Source: an uncultured Alistipes sp. (GTDB lineage: Bacteria > Bacteroidota > Bacteroidia > Bacteroidales > Rikenellaceae). From it: 20,627 nucleotides of DNA. The position numbers and the translations under genes are program-made. The notes beneath the pieces were generated by a model, which saw only the letters and a list, made by a program, of their open reading frames with translations, ran no database searches and was not told the DNA's origin. Below are positions 7,913 to 16,351 of the stretch, piece by piece (position 1 is the stretch's first letter; the number at the start of each line of letters is the position of its first letter). The DNA lies in assembly GCA_900546005.1 (NCBI GenBank), contig URBJ01000039.1, forward strand, positions 1-20,627. Direction: 5' to 3'.

Positions 7913-8723
7913 TCGCAAGTATTTTGTTATAGAACTCCAAATACCGATCCAAATACTCTGGATTTGATTTATCTTGGAAAGCCAGCGAAGCGATATTTTT
8001 TTCTTCGAAGCATTCGACGAGTTTAGGATCGGGTTTAGGCGTTTCATAAATCACACCATCGACATAGTTACTAACGAATTTCATCAGATTTTCGTATGTA
8101 GGATGTTCAAGAGGAGCGAGATATTTTTTTGGCACACCCTCACCCTGTACTTTTGCTTTGAAATTAGAGTCGAGTTCCCCTTCGAAGGCTTCGTCATACA
8201 GCGACATGACGATTTTGATTTTTTTAAAGATAGGATCGTCAGCAAAGAGGTTTCTCAAGTATACGGGCACTATTGATGACATCCAGCCGTGGCAATGGAC
8301 GATATCGGGCGTCCACCTCAATTTTTTGACGGTTTCGAGTACGCCCCGTGCGAAAAATATGGCACGTTCATCGTTATCGGGGAACAGTTTTCCGTTTTCA
8401 TCCCGAATGATTGCTTTTCTATGGAAATAGTCTTCGTTGTCGATGAAATAGATCTGGACGCGGGCCGCAGGGATCGAAGCGACCTTAATAATGAGTTGAT
8501 GATCGTTGTTATCGATGATCAGGTTCATTCCGGAGAGTCTGATTACTTCGTGAAGTTGATTACGTCGTTCGTTAATCAGGCCGTAACGGGGCATGAAAGT
8601 TCTGATTTCGTTACCTTTTTCCTGCATTCCTTGCGAAAGCGCTCTGCACAATACGGACATATCGTTTTCAGCAAGATAAGGAGTTATCTCCTGGCAGACA
8701 TAAAGGATTTTGCAGTTACTCAT
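7905..8723 (-). CDS. GlgA-like protein, GT5 N-terminal domain only
   Basis: The 272 residues match only the N-terminal Rossmann domain of GT5 glycogen/starch synthases: ILYVCQEITPYL near the start, FMPRYGLINERR (about 43-54), PDNDERAIFFARGVLE, and WTPDIVHCHGWMSS, where GlgA has the DIVHxHDWH motif. A full GlgA is about 480 residues and binds ADP-glucose partly through its C-terminal domain, which is absent. The KxGGL motif that follows the first strand in active GlgA is replaced by LAENDMS. Such short proteins, usually annotated glycogen/starch synthase, occur in Bacteroidetes next to DUF4270 genes. From the missing parts I infer that it probably does not synthesise glycogen alone; it may bind a nucleotide sugar or partner another protein. 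It has its own promoter and overlaps the DUF4270 gene by 8 nt. Confidence 0.85.
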   Translation of the reverse strand: MSNCKILYVCQEITPYLAENDMSVLCRALSQGMQEKGNEIRTFMPRYGLINERRNQLHEVIRLSGMNLIIDNNDHQLIIKVASIPAARVQIYFIDNEDYFHRKAIIRDENGKLFPDNDERAIFFARGVLETVKKLRWTPDIVHCHGWMSSIVPVYLRNLFADDPIFKKIKIVMSLYDEAFEGELDSNFKAKVQGEGVPKKYLAPLEHPTYENLMKFVSNYVDGVIYETPKPDPKLVECFEEKNIASLAFQDKSNPEYLDRYLEFYNKILANE

Positions 8724-8751
8724 TATTACAGGATTTTCGTCAAAACTGACA

Positions 8752-8759
8752 CAAAGGTA
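8752..8759 (-). promoter_or_regulatory. -7 promoter box of the GlgA-like/DUF4270 operon
   Basis: TACCTTTG on the minus strand is an exact TAnnTTTG match 28 nt upstream of the ATG at 8723, in the gap after queA. No TTTG is seen at the usual -33 distance. It separates this pair from the long upstream unit. Confidence 0.55.
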
Positions 8760-8807
8760 CTAAAAATTTGCGAGATTTCCAGAGATTAGAATATATTTTG
8801 AACGTAC

Positions 8808-9857
8808 TCAGAGAATAAGCATAGCATCGCCATAGGTACCGAAGCGATATTTTTCGACCCGCGCCACTTCATAAGCCTCCATGAGGAAATCATACCCGGC
8901 GAAGGCGGATACCATCATCAGTTGGGTAGAGTAAGGGAGGTGGAAATTGCTGATCATGCAGTTTGCGACACTGAACTCATAGGGGTCGAAGATAAAGCGG
9001 TTTGTCCAACCGTTAAACGGTTTCAGGAACCCATCCGTCGAGACGGAGCTTTCGATAGACCGCATCACGGTTGTACCGACGGCACACACTTTACCGCCAG
9101 CGCGTTTTACGGCATTGACCTGATCCGCGGTTTGCTGCGGGATGATCACCTGTTCGGAGTCCATTTTATGCTTCGTAAGGTCCTCGACATCCACGGTTCT
9201 GAAGTTACCCAGCCCGACGTGCAGCGTCAGGAATGCCATTTCGATGCCTTTGATCTCCATACGTTTCATTAGATGTTTGCTGAAATGCAGGCCCGCAGTC
9301 GGAGCGGCTACGGCTCCTTCATGTTTGGCAAAAATGGTCTGATAGCGTTCATCGTCGATCGGTTCGACCTTAGGTCTGATCCATTTGGGCAGCGGGGTTT
9401 CACCGAGTTTGAACAAGGTGGCCTTGAACTCGTCGTAGTCTCCATCAAGCAGGAATCGGAGAGTCCGCCCCCGGGAGGTTGTATTGTCAATCACCTCAGC
9501 GACCAGCAGATCGTCGTCGCCGAAGTACAGTTTGTTTCCGATCCTGATCTTTCTGGCCGGATCCACAAGAACGTCCCACAGCCGGAGATCCCGATTCAAC
9601 TCCCTCAGCAGGAAGATTTCGATTTCGGCACCGGTTTTTTCTTTGTTTCCATAGAGACGCGCGGGAAACACCTTGGTATCGTTAAAAATGAATATATCGC
9701 CGGTTTTGAAGTAGTCGATCACATCCTTGAAGATTCGGTGTTCGATTTTACCGGTTTTACGGTTGAGCACCATCAGTCGGGATTCATCTCTGTTTTCGGC
9801 AGGATATTTGGCCAACATGTCGGCCGAGAAGTTGTAATTATACTGGGATAATTTCAT
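8808..9857 (-). CDS. queA: S-adenosylmethionine:tRNA ribosyltransferase-isomerase
   Basis: QueA of 349 residues transfers and isomerises the ribosyl group of SAM onto preQ1 at the wobble position of GUN-anticodon tRNAs, giving epoxyqueuosine. Seen are [10 protein letters not shown] at the start, [19 protein letters not shown] (about 15-33), [18 protein letters not shown] (52-69), the [15 protein letters not shown] block (about 174-188), [10 protein letters not shown], and the C-terminal [17 protein letters not shown]. Length and motifs are complete. The ATG at 9857 fits the family N-terminus; a longer in-frame reading from a TTG at 9914 adds 19 hydrophobic residues with no family match. It follows truB by 90 nt with no obvious promoter or terminator between them, so it is likely the last gene of the YfhO-ftsX-uppP-truB unit. 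Confidence 0.97.
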   Translation of the reverse strand: MKLSQYNYNFSADMLAKYPAENRDESRLMVLNRKTGKIEHRIFKDVIDYFKTGDIFIFNDTKVFPARLYGNKEKTGAEIEIFLLRELNRDLRLWDVLVDPARKIRIGNKLYFGDDDLLVAEVIDNTTSRGRTLRFLLDGDYDEFKATLFKLGETPLPKWIRPKVEPIDDERYQTIFAKHEGAVAAPTAGLHFSKHLMKRMEIKGIEMAFLTLHVGLGNFRTVDVEDLTKHKMDSEQVIIPQQTADQVNAVKRAGGKVCAVGTTVMRSIESSVSTDGFLKPFNGWTNRFIFDPYEFSVANCMISNFHLPYSTQLMMVSAFAGYDFLMEAYEVARVEKYRFGTYGDAMLIL

Positions 9858-9947
9858 TATTATAAAGCATTGAACATCGACAACAATAATGCAATTAAAT
9901 ATTATACGCAGCAAAATGCGTTTTGTTTCACATCCCGCTACTTTTAT

Positions 9948-10718
9948 TTAAAATCGTCTATCGATGTTTCTTTTGTGTGTTTTGTTGGGATCCTGTTCGA
10001 AGCTGTAATGCTCCTGATCGGGGAAGAGAGCCTGCTCGATCTGCTCGAGGGTATAGGTATCCTCCAAGGTATAGTTTCCGTTTTTCGTTCTGCACAGGGT
10101 GTAGAGGAAGGCCCCGCTGCCTAACGCCTCTCCCAGATCGCGTGCGATCGAACGGATATAGGTTCCTTTGCTGCAACGGATGCGGAGGGTTACACGAGGC
10201 AACTCAAACGATTCGATCTCCATACCGTAGATCGTGATCGGAGCCCGTTTCATCTCGACATCGGCTCCTTGACGGGCATATTCATAGGCACGCTTTCCGT
10301 CGATCATCTTTGCGGAGAAGGTCGGGGGCAGTTGCATCTGTTCACCGATCATCTCGCCGATTTTTTGCCGAACCAGCTCCTCGGTAATGTGCTCGTATGG
10401 AAACGTACGATCGATCGGATGTTCTCGATCGTAACTCGGAGTCGTTGCTCCCAGCTCAAAGGTTGCCAGATACTCCTTCTGTTCCGCTTGCAGGCTTTCG
10501 ATCGTTTTTGTTGCCCGACCAATACAGATTAGCAGCACCCCCGAAGCCAACGGATCGAGCGTACCGGCATGACCGATTTTGATCTTACGGTACCCCAAGC
10601 GACGCAGGAGGACCTTGACTTTCCGAACGACGTCGGACGAGGTCCACCCGATCGGTTTATCGACGGGTAGCACATATCCTTCGACAAAAGGAGTGAGGAG
10701 CGACAATGGTTGTTTCAA
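9948..10718 (-). CDS. truB: tRNA pseudouridine(55) synthase
   Basis: TruB makes the pseudouridine at position 55 in the T-loop of tRNAs. The catalytic motif GHAGTLDPLASG is present with D55; LPVDKPIGWTSSDVV (17-31), KEYLATFELGATTPSYD and the CSKGTYIRSIARDLG block complete the fold. At 256 residues it lacks most of a C-terminal PUA domain, as short bacterial TruB proteins do, and ends in a basic tail. The start is uncertain: no ATG is available, and an upstream stop limits the frame. TTG at 10718 gives the reported protein, while a GTG at codon 16 would still keep the KPIGWTS motif. It lies 45 nt after uppP and 90 nt before queA in the same direction; the ftsX-DUF3098-uppP-truB-queA order is familiar in Bacteroidetes. 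Confidence 0.95.
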   Translation of the reverse strand: MKQPLSLLTPFVEGYVLPVDKPIGWTSSDVVRKVKVLLRRLGYRKIKIGHAGTLDPLASGVLLICIGRATKTIESLQAEQKEYLATFELGATTPSYDREHPIDRTFPYEHITEELVRQKIGEMIGEQMQLPPTFSAKMIDGKRAYEYARQGADVEMKRAPITIYGMEIESFELPRVTLRIRCSKGTYIRSIARDLGEALGSGAFLYTLCRTKNGNYTLEDTYTLEQIEQALFPDQEHYSFEQDPNKTHKRNIDRRF

Positions 10719-10763
10719 GACTCGACAGTTATTATTATGAAGTTAGGCCCGAACGCCGACGGA

Positions 10764-11561
10764 TTAGCACAGCGACCAGACGATCGATACAACACCGACG
10801 ATCAGACAGTACACCGCGAAATAGATCAATTTACCCTTTTTAACGATATTGATCATCCATCGGCAGGCGATAAATCCAGACACAAATGCAGTAACAACCC
10901 CGGCAATCAAGGCAGCGAACGATATTCCGCTTTCTGTAGGATGAAAACCGCCCTTCATCGCATCAAGCAAAGCCTCTCCGAGGATGGGGACCAACACCAT
11001 GAGGAAAGAGAATTTTGCGACATCCTCCTTCCTGTCACCGAGCAGCAATCCGGTAGCGATCGTCGATCCGGACCTCGAGAGACCGGGCAGAATGGCGGCA
11101 AACGCTTGAGCGATTCCGATCACTAAGGAGTCGCGGAACGAGATTTGGCTCTTTTGCCGCGGCCGGGCATAGTAGGCGAAGGACAAGAGCGCGGCGGTAA
11201 TCAGCAGAGAGATACCGACCACGAGCATTCCCGAGGCAAACAACGCCTCGACATGGTCTTTAAAAAAGAATCCGACAATCGCGACCGGCACCATCGACAG
11301 TGCGATTTTAGCCAGATATTGAGTTTCGGGGTTCCATGTCCAGCGAAAGAGTCCTGCGATCAGGGCAAAAATCTCTTTATGGAACACAGCAATCGTACTG
11401 CACACGGTAGCGGCATGTACGGCGACGGCAAAGGTCAGGTTTTCTTCACCTTGAATACCGAAGAGTGTATTGAAGATTTGCAAATGACCCGAACTGCTGA
11501 CCGGCAGGAACTCCGTCAGTCCCTGTACCAGACCCAAAACGACAGCTTCCCAAACCTCCAT
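10764..11561 (-). CDS. uppP: undecaprenyl-diphosphate phosphatase
   Basis: UppP (BacA type), 265 residues, removes a phosphate from undecaprenyl diphosphate on the outer face of the inner membrane. This regenerates the lipid carrier for peptidoglycan and surface polysaccharides and confers bacitracin tolerance when abundant. The two conserved blocks are intact: [18 protein letters not shown] (10-27, with E17) and [14 protein letters not shown] (158-171, with R163). About seven to eight hydrophobic segments cover the rest. The start codon lies 3 nt after the DUF3098 stop, so the two are certainly co-transcribed. Confidence 0.97.
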   Translation of the reverse strand: MEVWEAVVLGLVQGLTEFLPVSSSGHLQIFNTLFGIQGEENLTFAVAVHAATVCSTIAVFHKEIFALIAGLFRWTWNPETQYLAKIALSMVPVAIVGFFFKDHVEALFASGMLVVGISLLITAALLSFAYYARPRQKSQISFRDSLVIGIAQAFAAILPGLSRSGSTIATGLLLGDRKEDVAKFSFLMVLVPILGEALLDAMKGGFHPTESGISFAALIAGVVTAFVSGFIACRWMINIVKKGKLIYFAVYCLIVGVVSIVWSLC

Positions 11562-11564
11562 GCC

Positions 11565-11837
11565 TTACTCCTCCCTCTTCTTTTTCGGTTTTTTCATGAT
11601 AGCATAGACTTCGAAGGCAAAGCCGCCCAACACAAGAATCGGAGCCAACGTGATTCTTCTGAAGTTGAACATATCTTCGTTGAATACATTCGGGTCGTCG
11701 CTGCCACCTCCGGCCATCAGAATGAAGCCGATCACAATGATAACGAAACCGATCAACATCAGTTTATAGTTTTCGAACGTCAGCGGCAGGAGTTGTTGTT
11801 TTTCGACCTCCACCGGATTTTGTTTCTCTTTTTTCAT
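11565..11837 (-). CDS. DUF3098 family small membrane protein
   Basis: A 90-residue protein with a charged N-terminus, two transmembrane helices (about residues 26-42 and 64-80), an extracytoplasmic loop GGGSDDPNVFNEDMFNFRR and a strongly basic C-terminal tail (KKPKKKREE). The loop with FNEDMF/FNFRRI and the context between ftsX and uppP are characteristic of DUF3098, a Bacteroidetes family of unknown function. From the constant neighbourhood I infer a role linked to division or to carrier-lipid metabolism; nothing in the sequence indicates enzymatic activity. It follows ftsX by 123 nt and nearly abuts uppP. Confidence 0.88.
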   Translation of the reverse strand: MKKEKQNPVEVEKQQLLPLTFENYKLMLIGFVIIVIGFILMAGGGSDDPNVFNEDMFNFRRITLAPILVLGGFAFEVYAIMKKPKKKREE

Positions 11838-11960
11838 CGTTTTTTACCTTGCAGGTTCTTCGTAAGAATCCCCCTATTATTTGACAAAATACCTTTTCTC
11901 ATATCAGAACGTGATACAGCCCGAATAATTTCATACAGCAGCCTGTTCCTTTTTGAGCCG

Positions 11961-12836
11961 CTAATAAAGATAAATTTTGCTGCTCTTCATCTTCAAGAAT
12001 TTTCGGACAGCGAACGTAGTAAATATCAACGAGATCAGAATACCGCCGACCATCATCGCACCGAATATGATCGCCAGCTGCATCTGTTCGGAGACAAAAC
12101 GCACATCGGGCAATCCTTCATGCAGTCCAGCAATCAGCCCAGCCAGCATAACCCACGAGATCAACCCCGAATAGATTCCCTGCAAAATACTGCTGCCCAG
12201 GAACGGCCTCATGATAAACCAACGCGTTGCCCCGACTAATTTCATGGTGTTGATGACATACCGTTTCGAGAAGATCGACACCCGAATCGTATTGTTGAGC
12301 AGGACCAACGAGATCACCAGCAACGCCCCGCCGAACATAAGCAGAACGAGATTGAACTTATTGACATTCGTAGATATCTGATCGATCACGTTTTTCTGAT
12401 AGACTACCTCTTCGACCCCCACCCAAGCCGAAATTTGTTTTTCGAGTTGAGCGAGACTCTGGCGATCAGACGCCGCTGCATCCAATTTCAGTTCATATGA
12501 ATCGGGCAAAGGATTTTCCTGTAAAAAATCGACGAAATCAGCACCCAGATACTCCTGAAATTCACGAGCAGCCTGATCTTTGGAGATAAAGCGCACCTCC
12601 TTGACCGATTCGAGTGCCTGGAGCTGTTTCCCGATGGTCGCGACCGTATCCGGAGCAGCTTTTTGATCGAGCATCACATAGACCGAAACGCTCTCCTTGA
12701 GCCGATCTGAAGCGTTCAAGGCCCCTAAGATCAAATACCCGACAGCCCCCAACAGAAAGAGTACCAACGCTATACTCACAGTGGAAATAGCATAGGCATT
12801 CCTGACCTTTCGTTTTATTCTTTTGTTACTGTTCAC
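11961..12836 (-). CDS. ftsX: cell division protein FtsX (permease-like)
   Basis: FtsX of 291 residues has the family topology: a short basic cytosolic N-terminus, a first helix (about 15-40), an extracytoplasmic domain (about 41-165, with VYVMLDQ and QALESVKEVRFISKDQAAREF typical of FtsX), and three further helices with the LVGATRWFIMRPFLGSSILQG segment near 208-228. With the ATPase FtsE it forms an ABC-like complex that controls cell-wall hydrolases at the septum. No ftsE lies in this window. The start codon is GTG at 12836, 13 nt after the YfhO stop; no in-frame ATG is near. The 123-nt gap that follows contains no clear terminator. Confidence 0.95.
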   Translation of the reverse strand: MNSNKRIKRKVRNAYAISTVSIALVLFLLGAVGYLILGALNASDRLKESVSVYVMLDQKAAPDTVATIGKQLQALESVKEVRFISKDQAAREFQEYLGADFVDFLQENPLPDSYELKLDAAASDRQSLAQLEKQISAWVGVEEVVYQKNVIDQISTNVNKFNLVLLMFGGALLVISLVLLNNTIRVSIFSKRYVINTMKLVGATRWFIMRPFLGSSILQGIYSGLISWVMLAGLIAGLHEGLPDVRFVSEQMQLAIIFGAMMVGGILISLIFTTFAVRKFLKMKSSKIYLY

Positions 12837-12849
12837 CGTCGTCCAAAAT

Positions 12850-15267
12850 TTAATTCTTCACTTCAACCTCTTTTTTGCGGTTCCTTACGACCGTAATGCC
12901 GACCGCAGCGACCAACCCCGCCAACAGAATCAACGAGCAACAACGCGTTACGGCAGTCAACGTATCGTAGTGCGGAGCCCGGAACCGGAACTCTACGGTA
13001 TGCTTTCCAGCGGGCAGTTTCATGGCACGAAGCACATAATCGGCCCGGAAATAGGGAGCCTCTTCGCCGTCGATATAGGCCGTCCAACCATCCGGGAAGT
13101 AGATTTCGGAGAAGACCGCCACCCCTTCGGATGCAGCCGAATATTCATACCGCTGCATGTTGACCCGGTACTCGGTCATCCGGATCGACGCAGTGGAGTC
13201 CGCAACCGGAACAACACCCTCCAATGCCTTTTCGAAGCGACGATCGACCACTGCCACGCGTTTCGAATCGGCCGAATCCAATGCACCGATCTCTTCGTCG
13301 GGCGTATTGACCCACGCTACCGAATCGACAAACCACGCAGCACCGTTCGCCTCTTTATTGGTCTCGACATGCAACTGTCCAGTTTGTTGATCGGGCACGA
13401 TAATATACCGCGTATTGAGCATGTTGTAGACGTTCATGTTCATTTTCGACAAATGTCTGTCGATCAGGTCTTGGTAGCGGTGGAGCTTGGCTCCGTGGTA
13501 TCCGCCGACCGAACGATGGAAGTAAGACGTCGAAGCATCGTTAAAGGTGCTGACCGACAGGTTCAACACGCGGAATCCGGGTTCACCCGTTGTATCGGCC
13601 AGAATCTGTGCATCAGCCGGAGTCGGACGAATCTCGGCCCGATTGGGCATAACGAACGCCTCTTTGTTGAGGTAACGGAGGTTGACGGGTACCATATCCA
13701 ACACCACCAACAAACCGAGCGCCAATATGAAAGGGACCTTCTTCAACTTATCTTCGACAAAGAACCACACGACAGCCGCGGTCAACAGCACGAACACGAG
13801 CGACCGGAACGCATCGGCCCGCATCATCGAGGCCCGTTCCGAACGCATGGCCTCCGCCACATCCTGAGGCAAACGCTCCTCGCCAGCCCCGGTGAACGAC
13901 AACAGAGAACCACCGAAGAGCAAGAAAAGCAGCGCAATACCCCCGACCGTCAGAGTCGCATACTTCAATCCTTTCGACCAGCGCTCCCGCTCGATCTCGC
14001 CGCACCAGAGACGTTGCAGCACAATCGCCATCAGGAATGGCACGCTCCACTCCGCGATAACCAGAATCATCGAGACGGTCCGGAACTTGTTGTACATCGG
14101 GAAGTAGTTGAAGAACAACTCTGTAAACCACAAGAAGTTGTGTCCCCAAGAAAGCATAACGGCCAATAGAGTCACGATGAATATCCACCATTTCGACGGT
14201 CCCTTGAGTACAAACATGCCAAACACGGCGAGGAACAGGGCGACCGCACCGATATAAACCGGCCCACTGGTCATCGGCTGTGGACCCCAATAGGCCGGCA
14301 GCTGCGACGGATCGGCCTGATAGTTTCGCAACGCTTCGGCTACATCGCCATCCTGCGAGAACCCGCCCTGCGATGAACCGCCGTACAAATTCGGGATCAA
14401 CAGATTAAAGGTCTCCCCTTTGCCATAACTCCACGCCGTGGCATATTCCAGATCGAGCCCCTTCTGTTTTTCGCCGTTTTCAGCAGTCAATTCGCTGCCT
14501 CCACGCATGGTCTCCGACGAATGGCTGTCAATGTAGTACAACATTCCGGCATTGCTTCCGACCGCCAAAGCGGCAGCCAACAACAACAGTCCCGTAACCT
14601 TTGCAAAGTGAGGCAACGCCTTGTTCCGGATCGCCTGCACCAGTTCGTTGATCCAGAATGCAGCCAGAATAAACAGGAAATAGTAGGTAATCTGGGGATG
14701 GTTTACACCGATCTGAATCGTTGCGAAGACCCCTGCCAGAGCTGCGCCCACCCACATGTTTCGTCGGAAGGCATAATAGACTCCGCCAAAGAGCATCGGG
14801 GCAAAAGCGAGAGCGAGCATTTTGGTAATGTGCCCCGCACCGATGATAATAAAGAAGTAGGTCGAAAAGCCGTACGCCAAAGAGGGTACGATCGCGAGCC
14901 ACGGGTTGAACCTCATGCAACAGAGCATGAAAAAGAACATGGTCATCGCGATGAAGATCAGCGAAGCGGGCTGTCCGAGGAAATAGAATGCCCGCGAGAG
15001 CGTTTTGATGATCGTCCCCTCATACTGTACGTTGATCAGATAGGCGGGCATTCCGCTGAACATATTCCCCTCCCATTGGGGGTCCTCCCCATATTTTTCG
15101 CGGTGTTGCATAATATCCTCAACACTTCCTTTATATTGAAGGATATCGTGTTGAGCGAGCACTTTCCCGTCGAACTGCGGGGAGAAGTAGAACATATTGA
15201 TTACAATGAAGAGGACCAGCGCGGCCACGATCGGACTCCATTGTTTGAGGATCTGTTTATACTCCAT
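12850..15267 (-). CDS. YfhO family multi-pass membrane protein
   Basis: This 805-residue protein has an N-terminal helix (about 10-28), an extracytoplasmic loop with QHDILQYKGSVEDI (about 39-52) and GNMFSGMPAYLI, then a dozen or so hydrophobic segments to about residue 560. A beta-rich extracytoplasmic domain follows, with a typical YFPDGWTAYIDGEEAPYFRADYVLRAMKLPAGKH segment, then a last helix (776-794) and a basic tail. This is the YfhO layout, a GT-C-like fold; in Firmicutes YfhO is implicated in glycosylation of lipoteichoic acid using lipid-linked sugars, while the Bacteroidetes substrate is unknown. The ATG at 15267 places the helix directly at the N-terminus; an upstream in-frame ATG at 15390 would translate through a hairpin and the promoter. 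It heads the unit with ftsX, DUF3098, uppP, truB and queA. Confidence 0.9.
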   Translation of the reverse strand: MEYKQILKQWSPIVAALVLFIVINMFYFSPQFDGKVLAQHDILQYKGSVEDIMQHREKYGEDPQWEGNMFSGMPAYLINVQYEGTIIKTLSRAFYFLGQPASLIFIAMTMFFFMLCCMRFNPWLAIVPSLAYGFSTYFFIIIGAGHITKMLALAFAPMLFGGVYYAFRRNMWVGAALAGVFATIQIGVNHPQITYYFLFILAAFWINELVQAIRNKALPHFAKVTGLLLLAAALAVGSNAGMLYYIDSHSSETMRGGSELTAENGEKQKGLDLEYATAWSYGKGETFNLLIPNLYGGSSQGGFSQDGDVAEALRNYQADPSQLPAYWGPQPMTSGPVYIGAVALFLAVFGMFVLKGPSKWWIFIVTLLAVMLSWGHNFLWFTELFFNYFPMYNKFRTVSMILVIAEWSVPFLMAIVLQRLWCGEIERERWSKGLKYATLTVGGIALLFLLFGGSLLSFTGAGEERLPQDVAEAMRSERASMMRADAFRSLVFVLLTAAVVWFFVEDKLKKVPFILALGLLVVLDMVPVNLRYLNKEAFVMPNRAEIRPTPADAQILADTTGEPGFRVLNLSVSTFNDASTSYFHRSVGGYHGAKLHRYQDLIDRHLSKMNMNVYNMLNTRYIIVPDQQTGQLHVETNKEANGAAWFVDSVAWVNTPDEEIGALDSADSKRVAVVDRRFEKALEGVVPVADSTASIRMTEYRVNMQRYEYSAASEGVAVFSEIYFPDGWTAYIDGEEAPYFRADYVLRAMKLPAGKHTVEFRFRAPHYDTLTAVTRCCSLILLAGLVAAVGITVVRNRKKEVEVKN

Positions 15268-15294
15268 GCGGATAAGCCTAAATATGTTAGTTTG

Positions 15295-15326
15295 CAAAGT
15301 AACGAAAAAATGTTGACGAAACCAAA
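15295..15326 (-). promoter_or_regulatory. promoter of the YfhO-ftsX-uppP-truB-queA unit
   Basis: On the minus strand TTTG (15326 to 15323) is followed after 20 nt by TTACTTTG (15302 to 15295), and the ATG lies 27 nt further. The box keeps TTTG but has T at its second position, as in the ispF promoter. Its -33 element overlaps the foot of the terminator hairpin just upstream. Confidence 0.55.
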
Positions 15327-15363
15327 CGGGAAGCCCTTGCTTCCCGGCAAGCACTTCCCGTTT
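15324..15363 (-). terminator. hairpin terminator after the phosphoesterase gene
   Basis: A long hairpin: outer 10-bp stem (15324-15333 with 15354-15363), a 2x2 internal loop, an inner 5-bp stem (15336-15340 with 15347-15351) and a 6-nt loop. It lies about 107 nt beyond the phosphoesterase stop. The T-run is stronger on the plus strand; on the minus strand only an interrupted T-rich sequence follows. Confidence 0.6.
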
Positions 15364-15469
15364 ATTTTTCTCTGCGCGGAGGACAATCATCGACTCTTTT
15401 CACTGTATGAAGGAAGAGCGATCAATTTCCCTTTGCAGTCACATTTTTCTCTTTTAGGTTCCCTTCAAT

Positions 15470-16351
15470 CTATTGCAACACGACGGTAGCGAAGACAGGG
15501 AAATGATCCGAGGGGTGATTTTTTCCATCCGAATCGGTCAGAATGCCGAACTTCTGCACGACAACGAGGTCGTTCACGAAAAGAAAATCGATTTTTCCAT
15601 TTTTCATCAATTTTTCCGGCACAGCGACAGAAAACTCCGTAAAGCTCCATCCGGGCACATAGGGTTTCGTCAACGACACTTTTTCCGCATCCTTCAACCG
15701 TTCCTTGATGATTTCGACCGGTTCGCTACCGTCCCCCGAATTGAAATCGCCGGTGCACATCACCGGATACTCATTGGACATCGCCGCGATCCGATCCGAG
15801 AGCAAGCGAGCCGACTCTCTACGCGCCTGTTTACCCATATGATCAAAGTGCGTATTGAAGAAGTAAAAGACCTTTTTGGTCTGTTTGTCTTTCATTTTCG
15901 CCCAAGTACAGATTCTGTTCAGCGCAGCATCCCAACCTTTGCTGACCACATCGGGGGTTTCCGAAAGCCAGAAGGTACCGCTGTCCAGCAGCTGAATCCG
16001 GTCGGTCCGATAGAAGATGGCCGAGAACTCGCCGCCTTGCTCTCCGTCACGTCCGACTCCGACCGAAGCGTATCCGGACATCTGTTTCATATCGGCCATC
16101 TGTTCGGGCCGGGCCTCTTGTACACCGATGATATCATACCCATGAAACTCGATTAAAGCCATGACCCGATCTTTCCGGTAGGGCCAAGCATTTTCGCCGT
16201 CGGCCGTTGTATTGCAGCGAATGTTAAAAGATCCCACATTCAGCGGGGCCTCTTTTTTTGCCTGTGCATCAACCGCTCCGCACATCCAGACGACAAGGGC
16301 CAGACACAACACCCTTGAGAGCTGCCTCCAGCGACTATTTCTGCACATCAT
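15470..16351 (-). CDS. exported endonuclease/exonuclease/phosphatase family protein
   Basis: The 293-residue protein starts with a signal peptide (basic MMCRNSRWRQLSR, hydrophobic core to about residue 26, cleavage probably after VDAQA), so it acts outside the cytoplasm. The EEP (DNase I-like) fold motifs are complete: VGSFNIRCNT (Asn), DIIGVQEAR (catalytic Glu), FFNTHFDHMG (His), CTGDFNSGDGS (Asp/Asn), IDFLFVND and the final HPSDHFPVFA with the catalytic Asp-His pair. The family includes nucleases, phosphodiesterases, sphingomyelinases and inositol phosphatases; secreted Bacteroidetes members of this length are usually left without assigned substrate. Its start overlaps the end of the winged-helix gene by 17 nt, so the two are co-transcribed and probably translationally coupled. 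A second ATG one codon later (16348) is an equal alternative. Confidence 0.9.
   Translation of the reverse strand: MMCRNSRWRQLSRVLCLALVVWMCGAVDAQAKKEAPLNVGSFNIRCNTTADGENAWPYRKDRVMALIEFHGYDIIGVQEARPEQMADMKQMSGYASVGVGRDGEQGGEFSAIFYRTDRIQLLDSGTFWLSETPDVVSKGWDAALNRICTWAKMKDKQTKKVFYFFNTHFDHMGKQARRESARLLSDRIAAMSNEYPVMCTGDFNSGDGSEPVEIIKERLKDAEKVSLTKPYVPGWSFTEFSVAVPEKLMKNGKIDFLFVNDLVVVQKFGILTDSDGKNHPSDHFPVFATVVLQ

Noticed and set aside
7913..8047. Upstream start for the DUF4270 protein adding 45 residues
   Set aside because: It would bury the lipoprotein signal inside the protein and lies wholly within the GlgA-like gene in another frame.
12823..14169. Plus-strand open frame opposite the YfhO gene
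   Set aside because: Rich in His/Arg/Gln as expected from reverse-complement reading; YfhO motifs on the minus strand are clear.
15268..15390. Upstream ATG for the YfhO protein adding 41 residues
   Set aside because: The extension would be encoded by the terminator hairpin and the promoter and has no family resemblance.
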